Assembly: GCA_034008185.1 (NCBI GenBank)
Contig: CM067085.1
Coordinates: forward strand, 57,332,602-57,396,601
Reading direction: 5' to 3'
Origin: Gorsachius magnificus
Lineage: Eukaryota; Chordata; Aves; Pelecaniformes; Ardeidae
Length of the DNA: 64,000 nt
Shown here: positions 39,746 through 51,336 of the stretch, piece by piece
Position numbering within the stretch: position 1 is the first letter of the stretch
How the letters are laid out: every line of letters starts with the position of its first letter
The notes under the pieces: model-generated
What the model was told of the DNA's origin: nothing
The model's database searches: none
The model's input: the letters and a program-made list of their open reading frames with translations, nothing else
Program-made: the position numbers and the translations under genes

Positions 39746-41190
39746 CACAGTCGTCTTCTCCACGGAGAACCTAAATATTGCCTTGCACTCATCAGACTGA
39801 CTGCATATGGCATCTGTTTGTTGGGAGGTTTGGACAAATGCTGTTCGTCATGGGATTCTGCAACAGAGACAGACCACTATTTTCCAGCAGCCACAGAGAT
39901 GAGAAAGGCTGGCTGCGAATTTCCGAGTAATCACCAGGCAGATGCTTCCCACTGCAGACCAGGGAAGACCTAAGGCCTTGACCAACATTATGTCCAGCAG
40001 CCGTCTGCTGGCTTCATGTCCATGCAGCCTCGTATGCACCATATATTCCACATGATGTCATCTGCGACAAGATAAATGGGGTAAATTCTTCTTTGCTTTC
40101 CAGTAAGTTTTGCCTACTTACTCTAGCTTTGAATTGGGCCTGCTGCATTAGCTATAGATACAATTATTTTTAAAAGTAGCCAATTAAATTACCTTTATTG
40201 AGTAGCTTTTGATCAAAATATGTTTGTTTATAAAATCTCAGCCATTACAAATGTGAAGGAGAGGAAGATCTGGCCAGCATGAAAGTTTCTGGTAGAAGAT
40301 GTCCATTGATTTCATTGGTAATTTAATCAGCTCTGTAAAGCATAAATTGATCTAAATACTGGAATTTTACTGTATAAATGTCAAGATTCCTACAAAGGGT
40401 AACCAATGAAAGATAAGATGAGCACTGGTGGGTGTTATAAAGGCATTAGGGGGGGAAAGAAGGCAATACTAGGCATTGCTTTCCAGTAAACTATACTGAG
40501 GGAAGCTGATGAGGTACTTGGCTCGCATGGAGACGTGGCAGCATTTCCCCTTGAAATGAAGAGCTGCTGTTGAAGCATAAGGAGCTGTAGGAGCTAGGGG
40601 AAAAAAGAAGGGGGGAAATGGAAACAAAGGAAGAATAGGCCAAAAGAAAAAGCACAGTTGCTAGCAAGATTTTTACCATAGGGAATGGAACATGAAGAAC
40701 TGCACAGGACAAGTTTTTTTGTTCTGAATGTACTCAGATGAAACCTAAAATTACTCAAATATTTACATTTTTATCAATGGCTTTAATCCATTTTGCCATT
40801 TAATTGTACAAAGACATCTTCCACAACAAGAGTATCTGTACTTTTTAAAATAAATTGTGGCTTAAATTAAAAAAAAACAACTCAACATCACATAAAAAGC
40901 TACAGATGGAGTTTTTATATACAGTTGTTTGCTCAGTAGATAGAATATTGAATCCTTCACCCATTAAACGTATCCTCACCACAGATTTGCTGCACCTGCT
41001 ATTTTACATCTCAGTGTATCCAGTACTGAATATTTATGGTCCATCCTCAAGGAAGTGCAAGCAGGGCTGGAGGGGACCATCACAGCACGGTGATGACACC
41101 TGCTGGAAGTGGTCATCAGTGTCCGGCCTCAACCGCATCCCCTCCAGCCAAAACAACTGCTTCCCATCTGCACGTGCAAAAGGGGTAACA
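39746..41190. other. Non-coding DNA, nothing recognised
   Basis: No gene recognised. An A-run lies near 40868-40876. A GC-rich 110-bp stretch at 41055-41165 immediately precedes the next CR1 fragment but is not recognisable as part of it. Confidence 0.4.
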
Positions 41191-41408
41191 GACATAAGGA
41201 AGAAATCTTTTACAATGAGGGTGGTGAACACTAGAACAGGTTGCCCAAAGAGGTGGTAGATGCCCCATCCCTAGAAACATTCAAGGTCAGTTTGGACGGA
41301 GCTCTGAGAAACCTGATCTACTTGAAGATGTCCCTGCTCACTGCAGGGGGGTTGGACTAGGCAACCTTTAAAGGTCCCTTCCAACTCAAACCATTCTATG
41401 ATTCTATG
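41191..41408 (+). mobile_element. CR1 LINE 3' end fragment
   Basis: Plus-strand CR1 starts near ATAAGGAAGAAATCTTTTACA and runs through the C-terminal ORF2 block and the 3' UTR (GGGGGGTTGGACTAGGCAACC) to the ATTCTATGATTCTATG tail at 41393-41408. It resembles the 3' end of the young subfamily at 51.2 and 63.4 kb but with clear substitutions, so it is an older relative. Confidence 0.9.
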
Positions 41409-44400
41409 ACATACAGCAAGACATACTGCAGGTACTTGCAACCATTTTAACAGGTCTTTCTTTATTCTCATCCCAAGCAATCAAAGACACTTTGACGTTG
41501 TACCAAGGAGACACAAGGTCCTCCCACGGAACCACTCAAACACTGTGCTTTGATCTGACCTTCCCAGGCTGGAAGCTGGGGGCAGTAATGCAAACCTGCA
41601 ATGTCTATGAGCTTGAATAGCTTAAAGCCTCTTTTTTTGCAATAAACAGGGACTTCTCATACCCACATGGATATCAACTGGCACAGGTCTGTCCCTCTGG
41701 GAGGCTGCCGACGTGACTGCCCTCAGCTAGCTGAGTCCATGGGGATGGTATCACACAAACTGCACCTGTACATTCACCCTTGTCCCTTGCTACAAGATCT
41801 GACTCCTGGACTTGCACTTCCCCCTCGCTGTGAGCCACTGTGTCTTTTTGCTTGAGGAGCAAACTGTAAAAGCACAATACTGTCATTTTTATAGTTGTTT
41901 GCCCAAAGACAATCCCAAGTAGTAAGCAAAGATGATTCATAGTTCTTATGCCTGGCAGTCTGCAGTATCTCAGGCACCAGAGTCCTTTATAGCAAGAAAA
42001 TCAGCTCATGTTTGTGTGAGGAGACATTTTTCATGTTTTCGTCCTGCAGTGCAAGCTGCAGTAAGAAACCCAGCTTTGTTCTGAGAAGGGTGTTGGCATC
42101 AGCAGAGTCTGCAAGGCAAGACCAATGCCCTGAGACCCGCAATCCGCAGGAATGACTTGAGGAATTGTTTTTCATCATTTAAAACAATTCAGAATTAAAA
42201 AAAAAAATAAGTTTAAAAAACCCAAAGGGTTGGAAGAACAACTTAAAAAAGGAAATTGTCGAGATCAGTTAAAGCTGAGAAGGAACTGGTCAAGTGCAGA
42301 GCAGATTACAGCAGATTAAAAAGCACCGGGAATGGGAGTGCACGTAAGAATCCTTGAAAAATTCAGAACTTGGTAACTTTTTCAGTGTCAGTGGACTTAC
42401 TCATTTTACTCAGGAGACTTTAACCTTAAACAAAGAAAAAAAATATTTTACCTCAGAAATAAGTCAGATTTTCAAAGCCATATGGATGTTTTATTTTTGT
42501 CTTGAGCGTGTTGCCATGCAACTTAGAGAGGCATCAGCTCCCTCGCAATGATTGCCATGAAACTTCCATCCAATTCACTTCTTTGTGTTACTTGATATGA
42601 GTTTTGAATGACCTCATACCCATCTGCCTATATTCTATTTAGTTCTCTACTTTTAAACAAGCAAACCACAACATCTTGACCTTTCTTTTATAGTCACTTC
42701 TCCTCAGCAGTGCTATTGAAGACAGTGAAGTTAGACTAGTACTTACAGTGGCTATTAAATCTCAAGAGTACTCTTGATTCTTATTTTATAAACATTACAG
42801 CACCCTGCCACATAAACAAAAGAGACCCACAGGGTCTTTGGGTATAAAAATTGGTTTTATGAGATATTTGGATCCAATAAACAAAGAATAAAGATCTAAT
42901 AAGTTAAAAATATATAGGACAGTATGCACTTCTTGAAAAAAGATAACTATTGAAACAGATTAGCAGATGTGTTATTCTCTGTCCTCAGAGGCCTGTAAAT
43001 CAGAACTGGGTATCTTTTTACAAACAACAGCACCACTGAAGAAAGCGTTCAGATCACATGCAGAAATCTGTGGACGTCTGTTTGATCTCTCAGGGTCAGA
43101 AGTAAGGCTGGAGAACAGAGTGGTAGAGCAAGAGGGGTGAATAGTCATTATTAAAATCAAATTATATGCAGCATCCAGGCAAAGACAGACTATTGAAGTT
43201 TACATGAGAAAAACATTTGCAGGAAAAATATTCTTAAAAGTTAAAAATAAAGGAGAAAAAGGAAGCTAATTCTCCAGTAAACCCTTTCTGCAATGACCTG
43301 GGATCAAAGGGCAAACAGCAGTACATTAAGCCCTGCTGTTCATTGCCATTATGCTCCTGAACGGGATCTGTACCACATCATTCAGCAGCTGTGAAGAGAA
43401 AGACATAGGCAGCTACCAGTTTATTAATTGGGGCTTTAAATGGACAGGTTTAAGCACAGTAGGTTTTGTTTCATAAAGGAGTCACTGGTGACCTGCTATA
43501 ATAATTTATGTTTTGTGGTCCCATGCAGAATACTAATTATTCTGCATAAAGCCTATTTATGTAAACAGGTACAACCAACACTTGTTTCCCCCCCACCAAG
43601 TTTAAGGGGCAGAAGGGAAAGCTATAGTTCTGCTGAAGGCAGAAAGCAGCTCCACAGCATCCCAACCCACTGTCCTACCAATACTTAAGCAACTGCCATA
43701 ATTTAGCAGAACCTTTGAATTTGGAGGGAAAAGGGCTCGCAAAAGAAGATGCATGAAAGAAACAGAAACTTTGCCTTGCAGCAAAGAGATTTACCAAAAT
43801 TAATAGCAGGTTTTTGCTTGCATATCTGAGTCTTGGCTTTCTTACCGTAGGACTATGTTGTATGAGTTGCAGAAGAAGCTATTCCATAGTGAAAGCCAAT
43901 GGAGGCTCAGGACTTCGCTGCTACAGACACTGCTGAACGGTCTGTGGTCGGGGATGGCACAGAGGACAGCTGGGCAGCTGAGGGAGCTCAAGGGAACTTC
44001 CCCCATGCCCCAGGCTGAAATACAGAGGAATGACTAAAATAGGACAGGGAAATAGCACGGCCAGGTGAGTGCAGACCAGCAACCCCTTGCAAAGCAGACT
44101 GAAACCAGCAATCTGCACGACTGCAGTTTGTCGGTGCAGTCTGAGAGCAGGCTTTGGGGAGAGATCTCAAAGCTGCGCCGCCCAGGGGCTTCTGTTTCTG
44201 GGCCGTGCCATAGTCGGTGGATATAAGGGAGTTCCCCCTTTTCCATGTTACTTTTGGGCGACAAATGAGGTATAAAGGAAGGCAACAAACATGCCACGCA
44301 TCAGCTCTTGGCACTGCCACTGTTCGTGCTTTATTTCTTGTGTTTGTCTGAGAGCCTTTCCCCAATAAATCTGGGAGAGCATTGCTAGGTTTTCTGCTTC

Positions 44401-45483
44401 AGTTGCACCTTGGAAGAGCATGGTGTTATAATCAAATACTCCCAAGTTATTAAAAACATGCCATGAATATATAGAGCAGTGAGTGGGTGATGAGGCACTG
44501 CTGCTTCCTCAGTGGAGAGAAGTCATAGGTCACACCGCTGATACCACTGCTTTTGTCTTTTTCTAGGGAAGAAGGCACAGGAACAATACAACCTCCTGGA
44601 GCCCTCACTTTTTCTTCCTCTATTTCAGCATTTTTTTAATATGAGATAAAAGTCAGACTTAACTGTCTCTCTAAAATGTCTGTATGGGAGCAACACCACA
44701 GAGTGATTTTAGAGATGGTGGGCAGCCAAGTGAAGCCTGTATACAAGCACGGTGCATCTGCAGAAAGGACATGCATACAAGAGAATAAATCTCTGGGTTG
44801 TCATTTATTATAAATTCTAATGAAAATATAGAGAGGAATTTTTATTTCTTCCTTCTGAGCATATGTAGAATTTTAACATGAGCATTTTATTAAAAAGCAG
44901 CCTGAGTTATGAATCATTCATAGCAAACGACTGACTCCCACACGTTGGCAGAATGACCCATGTTTAGCTTATTCGCTGGCAACAAATAAAGCAGTTCTTA
45001 ATGAACCCAGACAGGTTATTCTGAAGGCACCGAAGAAGCAAAATCAGGTGCATTTTTAGGATTCAAAAAAAGTTATATATTTTGTCAGGATCTCACTGGT
45101 TTGGGTTTTTTTCCTTTTTTGAATAATGAATGAAGTTGTTTTAACGTAGTGTTAATGCTGGGAGTGCTGGGTGAAGAAATTCAATTGAAAGCCTGTCACA
45201 GGACTCTCTTGTTTCCCTGACAAGAGTTGTCATGTTCCCGTGACACCTGATGTGCAGAGCACCAACTGATAAATAGCTTAAAGATGAAATTGTCAGTCTC
45301 CATTACCTCACACCAGCAATTACCTGGTGTGGTGGCCTGGGGTCCCGGGCTGGAGACCCACAGGTCCTCCAGATGGAGAGGGAGAGTGGGAGTGCACAGG
45401 TGCAGCATCTCCTCACCCAAGGGATCAGAGGAACAACTTCACAGCCCAGCGCAGAGGGACTCTTCAAAGGTTTCTTGGTAACG
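41409..45483. other. Intergenic/intronic DNA, no gene recognised
   Basis: AT-rich sequence with short A-rich runs. Frames around 43990-44365 reach 125 codons on the minus strand in a slightly GC-richer patch but have no recognisable domain and overlap plus-strand frames. No repeat family recognised. Confidence 0.4.
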
Positions 45484-45554
45484 ATGATTCTGGGGATCCT
45501 TCTCTTTGCTGTGCTTACAGCAGAGAAAGAGCCAGAGAAGACTGAACATGCAAG
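45484..45554 (+). CDS. Candidate first exon of a small secreted protein (speculative)
   Basis: From ATG at 45484 the frame reads MILGILLFAVLTA and then EKEPEKTEHA, i.e. a short hydrophobic stretch like a signal peptide followed by a charged segment. The frame reaches a donor-like CAAG|GTAAAA with GT at 45555, leaving two bases of a codon (AG). The frame is also open upstream of this Met, so the start is not proven. The open stretch at 47703-47811 begins with exactly one spare base, which would complete this codon as AGA (Arg). I do not recognise the protein. Such combinations can arise by chance in 64 kb of vertebrate DNA. Confidence 0.2.
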
Positions 45555-47702
45555 GTAAAAACTCGTGAAGGAAAGAGGGGAGATAAGAGAATATGTGGAT
45601 AGATTTAGCTTTGGGAGGGAAAAAACTGCACATGCTTGTAGAAATTAGCCCCAAAGTTTTAAGTTAGATGCCTCCTGGGAGGTAATTTAAATTGAAAAGT
45701 TTTCAACTGTAACTGAATTTTATGTTACTTAGAACTAAGACGATGGCACCAACCTAGTTTGCCACCGTTCATTCCCCACTGACAGGAGGGGAAACATCCA
45801 AAAGCCTCATACTACTGGGAATTACTTTCAGAGTATCCCTGGGATTTTTCTCATTTCTGGCTACTTCAGGGACACTCTGGGAATGGCTGTACTATAACCA
45901 TAGCAACGTAGAGATTTTGCACAGCACTCAAAATTTTTTATCGTTAACAAAAAAGCATAGTTGCTAACACAATAAGGACAAAATTTGTTTCTCCTTGCAT
46001 TAAATGGAGCCAGGTGTGTTGAACCAGCACCATTTTGCTTTTGGCTGAGGCAGGTTATGGAGCTGCAGGAGCAAGGGGAGGAGGCTGGGTGGGATTGGTG
46101 CAAGCCTGGGTGTGCGGCTCATGCACACTGCCAAGGCTCACTTTTGGGGAAACACATTCAGGCTTTGGCAGCAGCTGTAAGGCCAGTCTGGTGGTCTGTG
46201 GTGAGAAGGACTCCACCTAGCCCAAGGTCCCCAGGAGGGCCCAGTGGGGTTTTATTTCTTCTGGTGGAAGGGGATGTACGGGGCTCCACTGTAGGGTTTG
46301 GGTTGAAGTTAGACAAAACCATGGCTGGCCTGATCCCATACTGGCGATATACCTGCTTCAGGTGGGAGACCTCCAGAAATCCCTCCTGCCTACCTATATA
46401 AATACTCACCTGTGCTTCACTCAGTATTTGAATTGTCCACTTGCCAAGAGTTTGTGTTGAATTCAGGATCTGATTCAACCTCATGGAAAAGTGTGATTAA
46501 TAAATCTCAGAAAGCTTTCAGGGAAAAAAAAGGTCTGTCTTGTGGAGGTGCAGAGCACTTATCTGGGGAGATGTCAGCCCACTGAAACCTCTCTAGTTTC
46601 TGACCAGGGGGCCCAGCACCTCTCTGGAGTGGGCTCTGAGTCTGGATTCACCTGACTTAGTTTGGTTTGGTGTGGCATGTTCGTTTGAAGCATGATGTGA
46701 ATTGAAACTGCACTTTGAATTCCTTATTCTATTTGTAATTGCAATTTAAGGAAAAACAGAGTTTATTCAAGAGTTTCCTTCTACAATAAAAGAAAGAAGA
46801 GCAGGAAAAAAGAATTCTCCTTTGTGGCCATTCATGTCTCTGTAAATAGGACACTTGTCAAAATGACTTTGCATGTCTGAAGTTACTGTAATTGACTATT
46901 CTGGAATAAGAGAGACTGTCTTCACTGAAATGTGCAAATTTGTAGCAGAATTGACTGTAAAAATGAGGACATGAAATTGCTTTTGCATTCTGTCTGGTAT
47001 GCAGCAATGTATGAGAATTCACAAATTTTCTGGCAGTGAAGGAACGCTCATGGTTCTCCTTGGACATCCTGAGAACCAGGTTGCATAGATGCATCTCTAA
47101 CAAAAGACCGGCAAACCATGGAGGAGCCTCCTGACTTTTCCCTCTCTGAGTTTGTTCAGTTCCTCACCTGAATCAAATGATTATTTTTTTTTAATTTTGT
47201 CAAAACAGAATTTGGAGAAGAAGCAAAATATTTCATTTCAGTAAGATGCAAAAAGCAAAACAGCAAAAATTAACTACAGGTGTAAGGACACCATTCAGAA
47301 ACCAGAGGAGGGGTCAGCAGCTTAATTCTGACTTCACAGAGTCCTAAACCGGTACAACTCAATGTCCATTGACAAAAATATAGCTCAAAATAGTGATATT
47401 GTAGATAAAATTAGTACAAAAACTTTCAGGGACAGTTTCTTTTGGAATTGTTCCTTACTCTTTAAATATACTACTGGCACATTTCCATCAACTGGGGTAC
47501 ATGTCGCTTGTTTTTAGAGAGAGAATGCCAAAGTAAGTGATACTTAGACAAATACATTTTATTTATGTGTACACAGTAGAAAATCATTATTAAAACTGAC
47601 TGGTTATGAAGGGGTTAATTATTTCTGTGAGCAAGTTACACTTTTGTCTACTTAACACCAAATTTCTAGGAGTAAATGCTGATCTGCAAAAATCTTCCAC
47701 AG

Positions 47703-47811
47703 AGTGCTGTTCATTTCAACAAGGGCAGAATCTGTGAAAAGACAAATGAAGGAATTTGACGAAGCAAAGAAACATCCCCACAAAGAGCTGGAAACTTCTG
47801 AAGCCCTCCAG
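47703..47811 (+). CDS. Candidate internal exon, hydrophilic helix-rich product (speculative)
   Basis: The 109-nt stretch is bounded by an acceptor-like ATCTTCCACAG (ends 47702) and a donor CCAG|GTACGC (GT at 47812). After one leading base it encodes 36 residues, beginning VLFISTRAESVKRQ and ending ELETSEALQ, with a strongly charged Lys/Glu-rich centre (MKEFDEAKKHPHKE). Its charged composition is more coding-like than most frames here. Incoming phase matches the candidate exon at 45484-45554, and outgoing phase 0 matches 50152-50241. The polypyrimidine tract before the acceptor is weak. Family not recognised. Confidence 0.25.
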
Positions 47812-48702
47812 GTACGCCTGAGTGAAATATCCCTGCTGTGCTGTTGCAGACGGGAGCTTTCGCATCAGCGAGGTGCTCAGATGCCATGGTGATGAATGTT
47901 CCTCGAGAGGGTGAGCGGAGGAAATCTAACAGATCCTCCCTTCGCACTGATTCCAGCCGCGCGCTAATTAGTGGTGATACCATGCAGCGTAAGAAGAGCA
48001 AGGGAGGACAAGCATGGGAAAGGTTAATCACATCTCGTTTTGCTTGACAATGACTCCTTAAATGATGAACCCTTTCCAACCTGGCTTTTAAAAAATATAT
48101 ATTAGATCTTCTTTTTACATGCTTCACCTTTATTTCTACTGCACTTGCCCATTAAATGCTTTTGCTCACACAAATTTGTATTCAAAATAAGCTTTTTTGA
48201 ACCACGGTAATTAAAACTGTCAATTGGGGCGTTGTTATTTATTCTGCATCTCACCCACGTGGTGTTCAAATATACCTTTTGAAAATTATAAATACTGGCT
48301 TATTTATGTATATTTTTCTTAAACACATCACCTTCCTTTAAGCAGCAGGTTTAGAGAGTATGTCTTCTGCTTTTTCTGCTGGGAGCCTTATTATTCCTTC
48401 GGTGACACGGGAGCTCAGAGCCACTACCTGCACAGAGCCCATCAGACATCATCCTTCCCAAACAGCACACACGTGTCATCATTATAACCAGTCCCCCGGT
48501 CACCTACACCGTCAGGTTTGAATACTGGAAGTGCCTTTTGAGTTTCCCAGAGACACTGAGATACCAGAAGAAGGAGACCTCGGTGTCCTCACATAATGAT
48601 CTGCAGAGATCATGGTGCACCAGCAACATGCTGAAAAAGGAACAAGTGACAAGTCTTCAGGGTTTTTTTCTTGTCTGACAGACTCCTCTGGTTCCAGAGA
48701 GG

Positions 48703-48876
48703 AATCATAGAATCATAGAATCATAGAATCACCTCAGTTGGAAAAGACCTTTAAGATCATCGAGTCCAACCGTTAACCTAGCACTGCCATCCCACCACTA
48801 AACCATGTTGCTAAGCACCTCATCTATCCTTCTTTTAAAGACCTCCAGGGATGAGGACTCCACCACCTCCCTGGGA
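48703..48876 (-). mobile_element. CR1 LINE 3' end fragment
   Basis: AATCATAG is repeated three times at 48703-48728, followed by CAGTTGGAAAAGACCTTTAAGATCATCGAGTCC and the CR1 ORF2 C-terminal region (reverse complement). It is the same subfamily type as the interrupted plus-strand copy at 51.0/53.8 kb (GACTCGATGATCTTAAAGGTC), and distinct from the young subfamily. Truncated after about 175 bp. Confidence 0.92.
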
Positions 48877-50151
48877 GGTCCTTCAGACCTTTCCTGAAAG
48901 ACATCAAAGTGGGTCAGAAAAAGAGGAGGGAAACAGAAGAGAAAGCGAGAGACATCCAGCATCAAGCAACCGCAGAGCAGTTTCTTGGGTAACCATGGGG
49001 TAACCCGCTCTTCATGAGAAGCTGTTGCTCTCACACAGCATGTGTCCTGCTGAAAACAGAGGGAAGCGCAGCAGGACAAATTCAGTGATGGACTTTTAGG
49101 TGCATTGACTAAAGATTTCCTAATTACGCTAAATTTATAAGTAAATATGCAAAATATGTTCTATGAAACACAAAGTTACGGAAGCTGTAAGAACTTCTGC
49201 AGTTGATCCAAAATTTTAAAAACTTAGGGTGGAATACAGATATGCTGTCCATCTGATGACACCAAATCCTTAAGGTCTTAGACTGCTCCACTGCTCTGTG
49301 AAAGCAAGCAAAGCAACCCTCCAAAACCAAAAACTGAATCAAGCAACTTTTCCTCCTAATCTAATCATCATCATTAGTTCTTTGGAGAAAGCTGGGAGAA
49401 GCAGCAGCCTTGAATCCTCCTGCCAAGGAGGCAAAAAATACTCCAGAACCTCCATAGGTGACTAACGGGAACCCTGAACATTGCACCGATGCAGCCAAAA
49501 CAATTACCTAGTCACCTTTCGAATTCCCGGGATAAGCCAGTGTATGTGATGCTCAGAAACTCTTGTACCACAGGCAGAGCTTCCCCTCTCCAGTAAGTCC
49601 TCTGATAAATCAAATAACCCTCTCCATATGTTTACCAAGCTTCATCTTAACTGTTTTAGAATCCTTCTTCCCCAATCTTATTTGGAAAACATTGCAGACC
49701 TTCATTCTTGGATGGCTAGAATCTGTTTTCTCATTTCTGTCTAAATATATTCATGATCAATTCGTAACTATTTTATCCTGTCATTTATCCTCCAAGTGAG
49801 AGAATCCTTATTCTTTTTGACATTTACCATCTCTGAATGTATTAACAAGGAATCATCACCTCTCCTGTCAACCTTACTTGGCTAGGGCATGCCAACTGGC
49901 GTTCTTCCAAACTGGCTCTTTTTAAAAGAAAATCTGGGAAAAAGCATACCCATTTTAAATTTAAAGAACATTTACCTTAGTTGCTCTTAGAAAAACCCTC
50001 TACATCCCTGGATTATGTCAGCTATGACACCTACTTGTCAGATCTAGCTAGCCACAGAATATTTAGTTGCTGCATTAAAAAGTAATTCTTCCCATGTTTG
50101 GGAGATAGTGTCAGGTCTTGGATGGTGTCATTTTTAACTATACTCTTTCAG
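48877..50151. other. Non-coding DNA, nothing recognised
   Basis: AT-rich sequence without a recognised repeat. It ends in a long pyrimidine-rich tract (about 50127-50150) that resembles a splice acceptor; see the candidate exon that follows. Confidence 0.4.
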
Positions 50152-50241
50152 GTACCCAGAAATACAGCTTTGCCGGACAGGTTGCTTCTCCTAAACGATG
50201 ATGAAGGTGTTACTTTATTTTACATCTGCTTTGGAGATTAA
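50152..50241 (+). CDS. Candidate terminal exon (speculative)
   Basis: A good acceptor context (TTTTTAACTATACTCTTTCAG ending at 50151 in shortened form CTCTTTCAG) precedes a phase-0 frame. This frame encodes 29 residues beginning VPRNTALPDRLLLLNDDEG and ends at TAA (50239-50241). If joined with 45484-45554 and 47703-47811 the product would be about 89 residues with a hydrophobic N-terminus. No domain is recognised and no poly(A) signal was assigned. The only support is splice-site quality and matching phase. Confidence 0.15.
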   Translation, partial: VPRNTALPDRLLLLNDDEGVTLFYICFGD

Positions 50242-50969
50242 GTTTAAAAATCTAAACCAGACCTCCTGTGGCTGTAAAAGAAAATCCTCACCTGTATCAC
50301 AAATGTCAACTAAATTGTGGACAAATACGTGTTTGGATTTTCCTGTCAAAAGAGTGAAGTGCATCATGAGTCCTTGTTTATTTCTGAGAAGGAGCACCAG
50401 GACTAAAACAACTGTCTGACAGGTGAAATTTGCTGGAGAAAATAATGCATCTATATCACAATTCTGATTGCAGGAAAGGCTGTTGTCAACAGCAGTGAGA
50501 GCTCGCTTAGAGAATATAGTTATTGTTTTGGAGTAAAAATGTAATGATGCAACATGAATCCATTTTCATTGTCCCTGCATATTTGACTATTGAAAGTCCA
50601 CATTATTTCTAAATTACATGTTGATAGTGGATGTCAAGGATCATATGCAAAGCACATGGGCAAGGTGTCACAGCAATGGACACGCACACTTTTCCTGTTA
50701 AAGCTGAGGTGGTTTCACACACTTTAAGCAAAGTATTTCCCATTACTGCCTTACTAATTACATGTAAAAATAATTAATATATGGTACAACAGCATATAAC
50801 ATACTTAGAAACAAAAAAAATGATAAGGTTTATGTAGAAACAAAACTTGCACGTGTCATGTTAAACCTCCTTTCACTCCATTCAGCGTCTCCACCAAGTC
50901 CAAGGGAAAGATCCAGGTATGATCTACCTGCAGTTGAGAGAAGCCTGTGACCTAGGCTGTGTGACACTC

Positions 50970-51246
50970 ATATCTCCCCTCACTACAGGAAAGATGCTGC
51001 GTTGCTAGAACATGTCCAGAGGAGAGCAACAAAGCTGGTGAGGGGTCTGGAGCACACATCTTATGAGGAGCGGCTGTGGGAACTGGGGTTCTTTAGCCTG
51101 AAGAAAAGGAGGATGAGGGGAGACCTTATCGCCCTCTACAACCACCTGACAGGAGGTTGTAGCAAGGTGGGTGTTGGTCTCTTCTCCCAGGTAATGGGCG
51201 ATAGGATGAGGGGAAATTGCCTCAAGTTGCGCCAATTGAGGTTTAG
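50970..51246 (+). mobile_element. Older CR1 LINE, left part (interrupted by a younger CR1)
   Basis: Plus-strand CR1 ORF2 C-terminal coding with a long open frame: [20 protein letters not shown], then [20 protein letters not shown] and so on. It stops abruptly at GAGGTTTAG (51238-51246), where the tail of the minus-strand CR1 begins. The next expected CR1 sequence resumes at 53698. The two parts together therefore form one older element split by a later insertion. Confidence 0.92.
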
Positions 51247-51336
51247 AATCATAGAATCATAGAATGTCTTGGGTTGGAAGGGACCCCTAGAGGTCATCTA
51301 GTCCAACCCCCCTGCAGCGAGCAGGGACACCACTAA

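Noticed and set aside
47711..48127. 138-codon minus-strand frame
   Set aside because: It overlaps the more exon-like plus-strand stretch, has no recognisable domain and lacks matching splice sites.
48703..48728. Short tandem repeats AATCATAG resembling a spaced repeat array
   Set aside because: These are the reverse complement of the CR1 3' tail (ATTCTATG)n. There are no spacers, so it is not a CRISPR array.
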